This document shows positions 15,661 to 24,937 of a stretch of DNA of 48,322 nt, piece by piece. Numbering within the stretch: the first letter of the stretch is position 1; each line of letters begins with the position of its first letter. The stretch spans positions 1 to 48,322 of the forward strand of contig JAMCSN010000020.1 of assembly GCA_023381535.1 (NCBI GenBank), read 5' to 3'. The notes under the pieces were generated by a model. That model ran no database searches, was not told where the DNA came from, and was given only the letters and a program-made list of their open reading frames with translations. The stretch comes from Bacteroidota bacterium (GTDB lineage: Bacteria > Bacteroidota > Ignavibacteria > Ignavibacteriales > Melioribacteraceae). The translations under genes were made by a program, and so were the position numbers.

Positions 15661-18501
15661 CTAAGTTGATTGAAAAGGTACTTCAAATAAAACTCTCGTA
15701 CCTTTGCCGGATAAGCCATCGACAAAAACTTTTCCTCCAATCGACATTGCTCTTTCCTTCATTCCTGTAATGCCGATGGAAGATATATCAAGTATCTGTT
15801 CCTTCGTAATTCCTTTTCCGTTATCCTCTACCTCAAGCAATAATTTGTTTCCGGATAATTGCAGTTTTGCCGATACCTTTGTTGCGTTTGAATGACGGGC
15901 AACATTGGTTAGCGTTTCCTGGAAAATTCTGAAAATGGCTGTCGCTTTTTCTTTTTCCAATTCCACTTTTTTAACGTTGCTGGTGAATGAACATTGAACC
16001 TTATGTCTTTTCTCAAACTCCTTTGCCTGCCACTCCAATGCAGCGATTAATCCAAGATGATCTAAAATATCGGGTCTTAGTTCTGTTGCCAAATTTTTCA
16101 CTGTATTAATTAATCGATCGACCATTTTTTCAATTTGAACAAGTTGTTCGGATGTCTCGCCGGGTGAAAATTCCGTTTTAAGTTTTAGATCTTCGCGCAT
16201 TAGAATCAAGTCCATCTTTATGGCGGTCAATACTTGTCCCAGCTCGTCATGAATTTCTCGCGCAACATACGCCCGTTCTTCTTCTCTAGCGTCTTCTAGA
16301 CTTGCTGAAAGAGCTCTCAACCGTTCACTTGAGTTAATTAATGCATTCTCCACTCGTTTAAATTCCGTAACATCCAAACATGAACCGTAAATAGTTTTCG
16401 CGCTTCCTTCAATATCGGTTAAAACTATTCCTTTAGTAAATAGTATGCGCGTTTCACCATCCGGTCTTATAATTCTTTCGTAGTATTCAAAAGGACTGCG
16501 GGACTCTCGTGCAGAATTAATGGTTGCAAGAACTTTGTTGGAATCATCAGGATGAACCAATTTAAGAATAGAATCGAATTTCTCATCAAAATATTCCGGC
16601 TGAATTCCGTAAATCCTGTAAAGTTCAGGCGAGCAACTTACTTTGTTGGTTTCTTGATCCCATTCCCAGCTTCCAAGATGGGCAATCTCTTCGGCATGGT
16701 TCATCATCAATTTGTTTTTGTTAAGTAATTCTTCATATCTCTTTCTTTCGGTAACATTACGAAAAACGCTCAGAAGTAGAGAGGGGCTATTCTCAATATC
16801 AACAAATGTGTAAGTGCCGTCGAGGTATATTGTTTTTCCTGAAGGCAGCGCAAGTCTCTGTTCAAGATGCAGCGGAAAACTTCTTTCTTGGAAACGCTTA
16901 ACATAGTTTTGAAGCATACTCTCTTTATTTTTTTCTCCGGAATAGGTGACGGTGATAAGTCGCCCGAGAAGGTCTTCGGCATTCATTTCAACTATTTTGC
17001 AAAACGCTTCATTGACGGCAATTATAAAACCACTTTTATCGGTCAGCCGCATTCCTTCTGCGGAATTTTCCCACACGGAACGAAACCGGATTTCCGATGA
17101 ACGCAAAGCCTTTTCCGCTTCCTTGAGTTCGGTTATATCCGTGAGTGTTCCTTCGTAGTATGTAACACCGTTTTTGTCAACAAGGAGATGAGCATTCTCG
17201 CGAACTATTAGCAAATTTCCGTCTTTGCGTCTAAGATGAAGCTCAATACCGCGCAATTTTTTTGTAGAGTTCAGTTCCTTGACCCAAAAATTTCTTTCTT
17301 CCGGGTTTAGGTACAATTCGCTTACAATATCGGCATCAAGGAGTTGCTCTTTTGAATCATACCCAAGCATTTGCACCAGGGTATTATTTACGTTAATAAG
17401 TTTACCGCCCGCAGTGCTGAGATATATCCCATCGGGAACATTTTCAAAAAGCCATCGGAATTTTTCTTCTGATTCGCGTACCGCCTCTTCGGCTCGTTTC
17501 TGTTCTGTGATGTCGCGTGCAATCAAAATTTTTCCAAACTCAAAATTGCCGTACAGAATTCCGGTTTGCGAAAGTGAAAGAGTTTTCAATCCTGAATCGG
17601 ATTCGTAACTTATCTCAACGTCTGCAAAGTTCTCCCCGATAGTGTGATCGGGAAAGAAACGAGTGATTCTTACTTCTGATCCTGAAGTGACTTTGAATCC
17701 AAATAGTTTTTCCGCAAAAGTATTCATCAAAGTTATTTCGCCATCTCTACCTAGAATAAATACTGCGGCTCTCATGTTGTCAAACAGGGCGTGTGCAATA
17801 TCTTCAACGTTTGGAGTGAATAATCTATACTTGATTACAGCAATTAAAATGAAATATGATTGAACAACCGTTGTCGATTCTCCAACCTGAACCAGGTTAT
17901 GGTTGTTGAATACATGAGGAATTATAACATTGGAGATTAGTCCGAGCATGAGACTTATTAACGATCCGATGAATATCAACGACAAGGATTTTTTGAATAT
18001 GTAATCTGAAGTCGTTCTAATTTTTTGAATGATAAAATAGATGGAGTAGATCGCGGGCAAAATAATAGCAATAGCAATCGCCGGGAAATATAAAATGCCA
18101 TGAATCCTGTCATAACCCCAATCTGTTTTAATATAGTTTGCCAGAACCAGATTGGTAGTCAGGCTTATTAGCACAGTTGTAAAAACAGATGTGGATGAAA
18201 CGTAATAGATTAAATCTTTTTTTCTTCCGATAAAAGCGTAAGTAAAATTTAAAAACCAAAATGTGGGAGACAGACTCATTATCGAATCGATCTTAATTAG
18301 GGGCATAACATATTCTGCTGGCAGAGGCTGTCGTAAGATGAGCTCGACAATAATCCAGAGCATCAAATTCGTAGAGTAGATCAAGAACGATTTATTTACA
18401 TGTCTCTCTTTTCTATTGATAAATACGTAACTCCATACAGCCCCGTTAAACAAAAGTGCAACTATTGGTATGATGGAATAAGTATTCATTAATTTCATCA
18501 A
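15661..18501 (-). CDS. Multi-PAS sensor histidine kinase, NarX/HisKA_3 type, with seven-helix N-terminus
   Basis: This 946-aa membrane kinase begins with about seven hydrophobic segments (residues about 8-225), as in the 7TM N-terminal region of histidine kinases. About four PAS modules follow between 235 and 715, marked by the joints ITEQKRAEEAVRESEEKFR, TDITELKEAEKAL and NVTERKRYEELL. The catalytic part is of HisKA_3 type: H751 in REIHDELGQVLTAIKMD, then an ATPase with the N-box N866 in ETLTNVARHSNA and the G-box DNGKG at about 897. Such kinases act with NarL-type regulators, and one is encoded immediately downstream. Several PAS modules suggest a redox, oxygen or ligand signal, which the sequence does not identify. 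Confidence 0.92.
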   Translation of the reverse strand: MMKLMNTYSIIPIVALLFNGAVWSYVFINRKERHVNKSFLIYSTNLMLWIIVELILRQPLPAEYVMPLIKIDSIMSLSPTFWFLNFTYAFIGRKKDLIYYVSSTSVFTTVLISLTTNLVLANYIKTDWGYDRIHGILYFPAIAIAIILPAIYSIYFIIQKIRTTSDYIFKKSLSLIFIGSLISLMLGLISNVIIPHVFNNHNLVQVGESTTVVQSYFILIAVIKYRLFTPNVEDIAHALFDNMRAAVFILGRDGEITLMNTFAEKLFGFKVTSGSEVRITRFFPDHTIGENFADVEISYESDSGLKTLSLSQTGILYGNFEFGKILIARDITEQKRAEEAVRESEEKFRWLFENVPDGIYLSTAGGKLINVNNTLVQMLGYDSKEQLLDADIVSELYLNPEERNFWVKELNSTKKLRGIELHLRRKDGNLLIVRENAHLLVDKNGVTYYEGTLTDITELKEAEKALRSSEIRFRSVWENSAEGMRLTDKSGFIIAVNEAFCKIVEMNAEDLLGRLITVTYSGEKNKESMLQNYVKRFQERSFPLHLEQRLALPSGKTIYLDGTYTFVDIENSPSLLLSVFRNVTERKRYEELLNKNKLMMNHAEEIAHLGSWEWDQETNKVSCSPELYRIYGIQPEYFDEKFDSILKLVHPDDSNKVLATINSARESRSPFEYYERIIRPDGETRILFTKGIVLTDIEGSAKTIYGSCLDVTEFKRVENALINSSERLRALSASLEDAREEERAYVAREIHDELGQVLTAIKMDLILMREDLKLKTEFSPGETSEQLVQIEKMVDRLINTVKNLATELRPDILDHLGLIAALEWQAKEFEKRHKVQCSFTSNVKKVELEKEKATAIFRIFQETLTNVARHSNATKVSAKLQLSGNKLLLEVEDNGKGITKEQILDISSIGITGMKERAMSIGGKVFVDGLSGKGTRVLFEVPFQST

Positions 18502-18789
18502 GAATAATGAAGGAGAGAGTTTATTGAAATATACATTACTTTAAAATTAAAATCTCACTTTTATGAATGACCAATAGGCTATTATGATATGGATCATTAC
18601 GTTTCATTTTAAATGTTATACTTGCCGCTTACTCAACGAAAGAGATTTACTTAACTATCAAAATGCTTCTGCGGATTTTCCGTCGTTCGGCGGAACGCTA
18701 AATAGACCTTTCTTTCTTCAGGAAAAATCTATATTTTATTTCTCGCTTGAAGGAATAAAATAAATTCCTAAATATATTTTGAGGGCTAC
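18502..18789. promoter_or_regulatory. Divergent intergenic region between the kinase and the pyrimidine genes
   Basis: No gene is seen in these 288 bp. A possible operator AGGAAT-7-ATTCCT lies at 18751-18769, close to the dehydrogenase start. GC-rich CCGTCGTTCGGCGGAACG near 18680 resembles part of the hairpin at 40845-40879. Promoters for both directions must lie here, but no box stood out. Confidence 0.35.
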
Positions 18790-20244
18790 ATGAAGTACCC
18801 TGCTTTGAAAAATTTTGTTGGCGGCAAATTGGTTGATCACAAAGGTTCAACGCTCGATGTTCAGTCGCCGTTAGATGGTTCGATTATCTCCACAGTACCT
18901 CTTTCCAGTGCTGATGATGTTCGCTCAGCAGTTACCGCAGCACAAAATGCTTTCCCCGCTTGGTCTAACTTGACAATAAGAGAACGGGCTCAAATTTTTT
19001 ACCGCTACAGAACTCTTCTCGAAAAAAACATGAATGAACTCGCCGAATTAATTCAAGAAGAAAACGGCAAGACAATTCCCGAGAGTATTGCTGAAGTAGA
19101 AAAAAGTATTGAGGTTACAGAATTTGCATGTTCACTGCAGCAGATTGCCCATGGTGAAGTATTGGAAGTCAGCAAGGGCGTTGAAAGCCGCATCGAGCGT
19201 TATCCGGTTGGAGTAGTTGCATGCATCACTCCGTTTAACTTTCCTACAATGGTTCCAAATTGGACGATACCGAATGCATTGGTTCTTGGTAATTGTATGA
19301 TTTTAAAACCGTCGGAGTTAGTTCCGCTTAGCGCTAACAGAATTGCAGCCTTGCTGAAAGAAGCCGGTCTGCCGGACGGAGTTTTCAATGTTGTTCACGG
19401 CGCTAAAGAAGTTGTCGAAGCAATTTGCGACGATCCCGGAATACAAGCGGTGTCGTTTGTCGGTTCAACAAAAGTAGCCAAGATTGTTTATGCGCGTGCA
19501 ACGTCGAATTTGAAAAGAGCATTAACACTTGGCGGTGCAAAAAATCATTTGATAGTTCTTCCCGATGCTAATGTTGGAATGACCGCATCAAATGTTGCAG
19601 CGTCAATGTCCGGTTGCGCCGGTCAACGATGTATGGCAGCGTCTGCAATGGTTGCTGTCGGTTCTGTTGATCACATCATCGATCAGCTTGTTGAAGAAGC
19701 GAAGAAAATTATTCCGGGGAAAAATCTCGGTTCAGTAATTTCAAAACAAGCGAAGGAAAGAATTGAAAATTATATTACCGAAGCTGAAAAAGACGGCGCA
19801 AAAGTTTTGCTTGACGGAAGAAATTATAAAGTGCCCGGAAAAGAAAATGGTTTTTATGTAGGTCCCACCGTTTTAGATTTTGTTCGTCCCGAAATGAAAA
19901 TTGCCAAGGAAGAAGTATTCGGACCAGTGCTTTCAATAATGCGTACAAACACTGTAGATGAAGCGTTATCAATTCAAAAAAGTTCTTTGTACGGAAATGC
20001 TGCGGCAGTGTTCACTCAAAGCGGTGGATTGGCAAGATATGTTGCCGAACGCGCAAGTGCAGGTATGATCGGCGTTAACATTGGAGTGCCGGTACCAAGA
20101 GAACCATTTTCATTTGGCGGATGGAACGAATCGAAATTCGGCGTTTGCGATATTACCGGAAAGAGCTCTATTGAGTTTTGGACAAAGTTGAAAAAGACAA
20201 CGATTAAATGGAATCCGGAATCGAGAACGAATTGGATGTCGTAA
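18790..20244 (+). CDS. mmsA: CoA-acylating (methyl)malonate-semialdehyde dehydrogenase
   Basis: A 484-aa aldehyde dehydrogenase. The catalytic cysteine is C281 in GCAGQRCMAAS and the active-site N150 is in TPFNFP. The usual ELGGK motif reads LTLGGAKNH (246-254), lacking the general-base glutamate; that is the hallmark of the CoA-dependent MmsA/IolA group. The enzyme oxidises and decarboxylates malonate or methylmalonate semialdehyde to acetyl- or propionyl-CoA with NAD. With the downstream genes it is the last step of uracil/thymine breakdown: malonate semialdehyde from beta-alanine, or methylmalonate semialdehyde from beta-aminoisobutyrate. It heads the cluster. A valine or inositol role is possible for the family, but the context favours pyrimidines. 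Confidence 0.9.
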   Translation: MKYPALKNFVGGKLVDHKGSTLDVQSPLDGSIISTVPLSSADDVRSAVTAAQNAFPAWSNLTIRERAQIFYRYRTLLEKNMNELAELIQEENGKTIPESIAEVEKSIEVTEFACSLQQIAHGEVLEVSKGVESRIERYPVGVVACITPFNFPTMVPNWTIPNALVLGNCMILKPSELVPLSANRIAALLKEAGLPDGVFNVVHGAKEVVEAICDDPGIQAVSFVGSTKVAKIVYARATSNLKRALTLGGAKNHLIVLPDANVGMTASNVAASMSGCAGQRCMAASAMVAVGSVDHIIDQLVEEAKKIIPGKNLGSVISKQAKERIENYITEAEKDGAKVLLDGRNYKVPGKENGFYVGPTVLDFVRPEMKIAKEEVFGPVLSIMRTNTVDEALSIQKSSLYGNAAAVFTQSGGLARYVAERASAGMIGVNIGVPVPREPFSFGGWNESKFGVCDITGKSSIEFWTKLKKTTIKWNPESRTNWMS

Positions 20245-20263
20245 AGAGTTGAGTAAGGAGTAA

Positions 20264-20681
20264 GTAGAAATTAGTAGGTAGTATAGATAGATGGAAGAAA
20301 AGAAAGACTACAGAGGTTACAAAGATTTGAAAGTTTTTCAATTGTCGTATCAACTTTCACTGGAAATTTTTGAGCTGACAAAAAATTTTCCGAAAGAAGA
20401 AAAATATTCGTTGGTTGATCAAGTAAGGCGTTCATCAAGGTCTGTTTGTGCGAATATAGCCGAGGCTTGGTATAAAAGACGATACCCGAAATTATTTGTC
20501 AACAAACTAACTGATTCAGCTGGCGAATCTGGCGAGACAGAAGTCTGGATCGATTTTTCATTTGATCATAAATATATAAACGAAGCTCAAAAAAATAAAT
20601 TATTTGAAAAATATACTGAAGTTGGTAAAATGTTAAACAGTATGATTCATCAACCGGAGAAATTTTGTTACTAATTTCTAC
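20264..20681. repeat. Inverted repeat pair flanking the four-helix-bundle gene
   Basis: GTAGAAATTAG at 20264-20274 is mirrored exactly by CTAATTTCTAC at 20671-20681; extending to 16 bp gives one mismatch. Both flanks are full of TAGTA/TACTA words. The pair brackets only the small gene at 20291-20674, suggesting that gene and flanks arrived as a unit between two pyrimidine genes. Confidence 0.7.
20291..20674 (+). CDS. Four-helix-bundle protein (23S rRNA intervening-sequence protein family)
   Basis: A 127-aa protein with the family signature: YKDLKVFQLSYQLSLEIFELT at the start, FPKEEKYSLVDQVRRSSRSV in the middle, then ANIAEAW and a C-terminal helix ending QPEKFCY. Proteins of this family were first seen inside 23S rRNA intervening sequences, but most are free-standing genes of unknown function. 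It has no evident role in pyrimidine breakdown. It sits between two genes of that pathway and is bracketed by an inverted repeat, so it is best viewed as a hitchhiker. The start at ATG 20291 has no strong ribosome site. Confidence 0.85.
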   Translation: MEEKKDYRGYKDLKVFQLSYQLSLEIFELTKNFPKEEKYSLVDQVRRSSRSVCANIAEAWYKRRYPKLFVNKLTDSAGESGETEVWIDFSFDHKYINEAQKNKLFEKYTEVGKMLNSMIHQPEKFCY

Positions 20682-20736
20682 ATACTACTTACTACTTTCT
20701 TCCTACTTTTATCATTAAGAAAATTAAGGTGATACT

Positions 20737-21606
20737 ATGGCACGAATAGTTCGCGGTGGTTTAATTCAAACATCACTATCAATGTCCACAGAGCAGCCGA
20801 TCGAGAAGATCAAACAATCGATGATTGAAAAACATTTGAAACTGATCGAACAAGCAGCAAAAAAGAAAGTTCAGGTTCTTTGTTTTCAAGAACTTTTTTA
20901 CGGACCCTACTTTTGCGCTGAACAGCAAACAAAGTGGTATGCGCTCGTTGAAAAAGTGCCGGATGGACCAACAATAAAACTTATGCAGAAGCTCGCAAAG
21001 AAGCATAGTATGGTTCTCATCGTACCGGTTTACGAAGAAGAAAATACCGGAGTGTATTACAACACAGCCGCTGTAATTGATGCCGACGGAAAATATCTCG
21101 GCAAGTATCGCAAGCACCACATTCCTCATTGCAATCCGGGCTTCTGGGAAAAATTTTATTTCAAACCTGGCAATCTTGGCTATCCGGTTTTCAAAACCGC
21201 TTACGCTGATATCGGCGTTTACATTTGTTACGATCGCCATTTCCCTGAAGGTGCGCGCGTTCTCGGGTTGAACGGAGCGGAAATTATTTTCAATCCTTCT
21301 GCAACGGTTGCTGGACTTTCTGAATATTTGTGGGAACTTGAACAGCCGGCTCATGCTGTTGCTAATGGTTATTTTGTTGGAGCCATTAATCGTGTGGGTA
21401 CTGAACCGCCATGGAACATTGGAGAGTTTTATGGTAAAAGTTATTTCTGCAACCCGCGGGGAAAAATTATTGCGCAGGCAAGCAGAGACAAAGATGAATT
21501 AGTTGTCGCCGATTTGAATCTTGATGAAATTTTAGAAGTTAGAAATATTTGGCAATTTTATCGAGATAGAAGACCAGAAACTTATGAACAGATTACTAAA
21601 ATATAA
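20737..21606 (+). CDS. Beta-ureidopropionase (N-carbamoyl-beta-alanine amidohydrolase), nitrilase family
   Basis: A 289-aa carbon-nitrogen hydrolase with the nitrilase triad E52 (FQELF), K126 (GKYRKHHIP) and C164 (ICYDRHFPE). The HIPH-x3-G-F-W-E-K-F-Y-F segment and the final FYRDRRPETY resemble N-carbamoylputrescine and beta-ureidopropionate amidohydrolases. It would split N-carbamoyl-beta-alanine, made by the dihydropyrimidinase, to beta-alanine, CO2 and ammonia. The context (PreTA, dihydropyrimidinase, beta-alanine aminotransferase) decides between the two activities. It starts at ATG 20737 behind AAGGTG. Confidence 0.85.
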   Translation: MARIVRGGLIQTSLSMSTEQPIEKIKQSMIEKHLKLIEQAAKKKVQVLCFQELFYGPYFCAEQQTKWYALVEKVPDGPTIKLMQKLAKKHSMVLIVPVYEEENTGVYYNTAAVIDADGKYLGKYRKHHIPHCNPGFWEKFYFKPGNLGYPVFKTAYADIGVYICYDRHFPEGARVLGLNGAEIIFNPSATVAGLSEYLWELEQPAHAVANGYFVGAINRVGTEPPWNIGEFYGKSYFCNPRGKIIAQASRDKDELVVADLNLDEILEVRNIWQFYRDRRPETYEQITKI

Positions 21607-21610
21607 TTTT

Positions 21611-21698
21611 AATAGAACGCAGATTAAACAGATCGAACAGATTTGCGCGGATTCAATCTGTGAAAATCAGTTTAATCCGTGTTCATCCGTGTTCTATT
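21611..21698. repeat. Gene-less palindromic element (88 bp)
   Basis: The element starts AATAGAACGCAGAT and ends ATCCGTGTTCTATT, so its two ends are inverted copies (12 of 14 positions). The interior repeats the words CAGATT and GCGGATT. The ends match those flanking the GxxExxY gene at 24443-24937, of which this looks like an empty relative. It fills the gap between two pyrimidine genes, 4 bp after one stop codon and 28 bp before the next start. Confidence 0.75.
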
Positions 21699-21726
21699 TC
21701 TTTATACTATTAATTGGAGCTAAACA

Positions 21727-23061
21727 TTGACACCAGAAGAAGTTGTTGAAATAACCGCTAAACATACTTACGGCACATGGCGATATCAGAAGAATTGGAA
21801 ACCGTTGCAGATCGTTGATGCGGAAGGTTGTTACTTCACTGATGCATCCGGCAAAAAGTATTTGGATTTTTCTTCACAGCTAATGTGCGTTTCACTCGGA
21901 CATAAAAACCAAGCCGTGATTAAAGCAATTGAAGAACAGGCAAAAAAACTTGCGTACGCGGCGCCCGGATTCGCAACTGACGTGCGCGCCGAACTTAGCA
22001 AACTTTTGCTCGAAGTTTTGCCGAAAGGATTAGAAAAATTTTATTTCTCAACTTCGGGTACGGAAGCGAACGAAGCGGCAATTAAAATTGCGCGGATGTA
22101 CACGGGCAAGTACAAAATTATTTCGAGATATAATTCCTATCATGGATCAACTGCGGCATCAATCGCAGCAACCGGAGATCCGAGAAGATGGTCGGTTGAA
22201 CCATCCGGAAAAATTGACGGCGTGATCTTTGCACCTGAATGCAATTGTTATCGCTGCCCGCTTAATCATTCTTATCCCGGTTGCGAAATTGCCTGCGTTG
22301 AATACATCGAGCACATGATTAAAAACGAAAGCAATGTTGCGGCGATTATTGTAGAACCGGTTGTTGGCACAAATGGAATTCTCGTTCCGCCTAAAGAATA
22401 TTTTCCACGTCTCAGAAAAATTTGTGATGACAATAACGTTCTGTTAATCACTGATGAAGTTATGAGCGGCTGGGGAAGAACGGGCAAATGGTTTGCAGTT
22501 GATAACTGGAATATACAACCCGATATTCTGACAACTGCAAAAGGAATTACTTCTGCATACGTTCCGCTTGGATTGACAGCCACTACAATGAAGATTGCAG
22601 ATTTTTTTAACGATCACTATTTCGCTCATGGACACACATACGAAGCTCATCCATTAACACTCGCACCGGCAATCGCGGCGATCAATGAACTAAAGGACAA
22701 TAATTTAATCGAGAGAGCCGTTGAAGTCGGTAATCATCTTAACAAAAAATTGAATGCACTTAAATCCAAACACCCTTCGATCGGAGATGTACGAGGGATT
22801 GGACTTTTTTACGCGGTCGAAATAGTGAAAGATCAAAAAACAAAAGAGCCATTCAATGTTAAAGAAGATAAAGTTGCGGGCAGACCGATGCTTATTGATA
22901 AAGTTGCTGCCGAAATGATGAAGCGCGGTTTGTACATGCAGTCGTGGATAAGTCATTTTGTCCTCGCGCCCCCGTTGATCATCACAAAGGAAGAAATTGA
23001 CGACGCCGTAAAAATATTTGACGAGTGTCTTTCTATTGCCGATGATGAACTGAAAAAATAA
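21727..23061 (+). CDS. Class III aminotransferase, probable beta-alanine:pyruvate/2-oxoglutarate transaminase
   Basis: A 444-aa PLP enzyme. D243 (LITDEVMSGWGRTG) contacts the pyridine ring and K272 (TTAKGITSAYVPLG) forms the Schiff base; GTEANE at 111-116 binds phosphate. It belongs to the omega-amino-acid group, and the cluster suggests beta-alanine to malonate semialdehyde, which feeds MmsA. An insert at about 170-190 is rich in cysteine (C172, C174, C177, C186, C190) and could bind a metal. The start is TTG 21727 with GGAG eight bases upstream; no ATG fits. The amino acceptor cannot be told from the sequence. Confidence 0.83.
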   Translation: MTPEEVVEITAKHTYGTWRYQKNWKPLQIVDAEGCYFTDASGKKYLDFSSQLMCVSLGHKNQAVIKAIEEQAKKLAYAAPGFATDVRAELSKLLLEVLPKGLEKFYFSTSGTEANEAAIKIARMYTGKYKIISRYNSYHGSTAASIAATGDPRRWSVEPSGKIDGVIFAPECNCYRCPLNHSYPGCEIACVEYIEHMIKNESNVAAIIVEPVVGTNGILVPPKEYFPRLRKICDDNNVLLITDEVMSGWGRTGKWFAVDNWNIQPDILTTAKGITSAYVPLGLTATTMKIADFFNDHYFAHGHTYEAHPLTLAPAIAAINELKDNNLIERAVEVGNHLNKKLNALKSKHPSIGDVRGIGLFYAVEIVKDQKTKEPFNVKEDKVAGRPMLIDKVAAEMMKRGLYMQSWISHFVLAPPLIITKEEIDDAVKIFDECLSIADDELKK

Positions 23062-23097
23062 TCTTACACTTTTTATTATTAAGGTGGAATTTGTTTT

Positions 23098-24447
23098 ATG
23101 AAAAACATTGCGCCAAAACTTCCTATTGAAGAATATGAAAAAAACTTTGCCGATCTCCATCCTCCTCTAACTCCAAACTCTGCTGTTGCCGAAGCTAACA
23201 GATGTCTTTACTGTTATGATTCTCCATGTATGAAAGCTTGTCCGACGCACATTGATATTTCAACTTTTATAAAAAAGATTTCAACCGGAAATCTTTTGGG
23301 ATCCGCAAAGACAATTCTAGAATCGAATTGGATTGCGCTGACTTGCGCAAAGGCGTGTCCGGTAAATGTGCTTTGCGAAGGCGCATGTGTGTACAATGAA
23401 AAAGGCGAGAAGCCGATTGAGATAGGAAAACTTCAGCGCTTTGCAATGGAAAATTATTTTGCAAAAGGAATGCCGCGCATTTTCAATAAAGCGTCGAAAA
23501 AAAATAAATCGGTTGGAATAATCGGTTCCGGTCCGGCCGGACTTGCGTGCGGTGCAGAACTTTCTCTCTTGGGTTATGACGTTACAATTTATGAAGCGAA
23601 TAAAATTCCCGGCGGTCTTTGTACTTGGGGTATTGCGCCATACAAAATGAGAAGAGAAGACAGTCTTAAGGAAGTTGCCTTGGTGAAAAGTTTCGGCGTT
23701 GAAATCAAAACTGAAATAATGGTCGGAAGAGAAATTAAAGTTGATGAATTAATAAAAAAACATGATGCAATTTTTCTCGGTGTTGGATTAGGAGAAAGCC
23801 CGCTGCTTTCGGTTGCCGGAGAAAATTTATCCGGCGTGATTGGTGCACTTGAGTTCATCGAAAAAGTAAAAACAGAAAATTGGAAAGACGTAGCAGTCGG
23901 TAAACGCGTTGCTGTAATTGGTGCGGGCAATACATCTATTGATGCCGCTACCGAAGCAAAACGCCTTGGCGCCGAACAAGTTTTTATTATTTACCGCCGC
24001 AGCGAAGTTGAAATGTCAGCATACGAATTTGAATACGAACTTGCCAAGAAAGATGGAATCGTTTTTCATTTTCTTACGGCACCGAAGAAAATTGTTGGTG
24101 AAAAATTTGTTGAAGGAATTGAATGCTTGAAAATGAAATTAGGCGAACCTGATAACAGAGGAAGAAGAAGACCGGTTTCTATCCCCGGCACCGAATTCAC
24201 AATTCCGGTTGACATGGTTATCAAAGCGATCGGACAAGAAACCAAATCAAGTTTCTTAAGTTCAATCCCAAATTTGACTCTCGATGCGGACGGCTGTGTA
24301 ATTGTTGACCAGAATACTTTTCAAACAGCAAATCCAAAAATATTTGCGGGCGGCGATTGCATTAACGGCGGCAAAGAAGTTGTGAACGCCGCATACGACG
24401 GCAAACGCGCCGCACATGGAATTGATAAATGCTTAAAAGAAAAATAG
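23098..24447 (+). CDS. preT: NAD-dependent dihydropyrimidine dehydrogenase subunit PreT
   Basis: A 449-aa iron-sulfur flavoprotein resembling the glutamate synthase small subunit. The N-terminal domain has two cysteine sets, C36-x2-C39-x4-C44-x3-C48 and C83-x3-C87-x5-C93-x3-C97, for Fe-S clusters. FAD binds at IIGSGPAGLA (141-150) and NAD(P)H at VAVIGAGNTS (about 268). PreT passes electrons from NADH to PreA to reduce uracil or thymine, the first step of the reductive pathway; the complex can also run in reverse. The start is ATG 23098 after AAGGTGG. The stop TAG at 24445-24447 lies within the left end of the palindromic element that carries the next gene. Confidence 0.92.
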   Translation: MKNIAPKLPIEEYEKNFADLHPPLTPNSAVAEANRCLYCYDSPCMKACPTHIDISTFIKKISTGNLLGSAKTILESNWIALTCAKACPVNVLCEGACVYNEKGEKPIEIGKLQRFAMENYFAKGMPRIFNKASKKNKSVGIIGSGPAGLACGAELSLLGYDVTIYEANKIPGGLCTWGIAPYKMRREDSLKEVALVKSFGVEIKTEIMVGREIKVDELIKKHDAIFLGVGLGESPLLSVAGENLSGVIGALEFIEKVKTENWKDVAVGKRVAVIGAGNTSIDAATEAKRLGAEQVFIIYRRSEVEMSAYEFEYELAKKDGIVFHFLTAPKKIVGEKFVEGIECLKMKLGEPDNRGRRRPVSIPGTEFTIPVDMVIKAIGQETKSSFLSSIPNLTLDADGCVIVDQNTFQTANPKIFAGGDCINGGKEVVNAAYDGKRAAHGIDKCLKEK

Positions 24448-24937
24448 AACACGGAGAAACGCGGATTAAGCGAATTAACACAGAAAAAGATAATGTTGCA
24501 TGAAGAACTAACGAACAAAATAATCGGCGCATTCTTCAAAGTTTACAATTCACTTGGATATGGTTTCTTAGAGAAAGTTTACGAAAATGCGATGAAGATT
24601 GAGTTAAGTAGAATGGGGCTAAAGGTAGATCAACAGAAAAGTATAAAAGTATTTTATGATGAGCATAATGTAGGTGATTACTTTGCCGATCTGATAGTAA
24701 ATGATTTAGTTATTCTCGAATTAAAAGCAGCTGAGTCAATTTGTGAAGAACATGAAGCTCAATTACTAAATTATCTTAAAGCTACAGACAAAGAAGTCGG
24801 TCTGTTATTTAATTTTGGCAAAGAAGTAAAATTTGTAAGAAAAGTTTTTTCGAACGAAAATAAAAAATCTGCGATGATCCCCGCTTCGACGAGCGAAGCG
24901 AGGCGAGCGTTGAATCAGCGTTCATTCGCGTTCTATT
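24443..24937. repeat. Palindrome-ended element carrying the GxxExxY gene
   Basis: The left end AATAGAAC (24443-24450) is mirrored by GTTCTATT (24930-24937); over 30 bp the two ends agree as inverted repeats at 22 positions. The left end contains the preT stop codon, and the right end lies inside the last codons of the carried gene. A second hairpin, CGCTTCG-5-CGAAGCG, is at 24882-24900. The same ends bound the gene-less element at 21611-21698. Confidence 0.75.
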
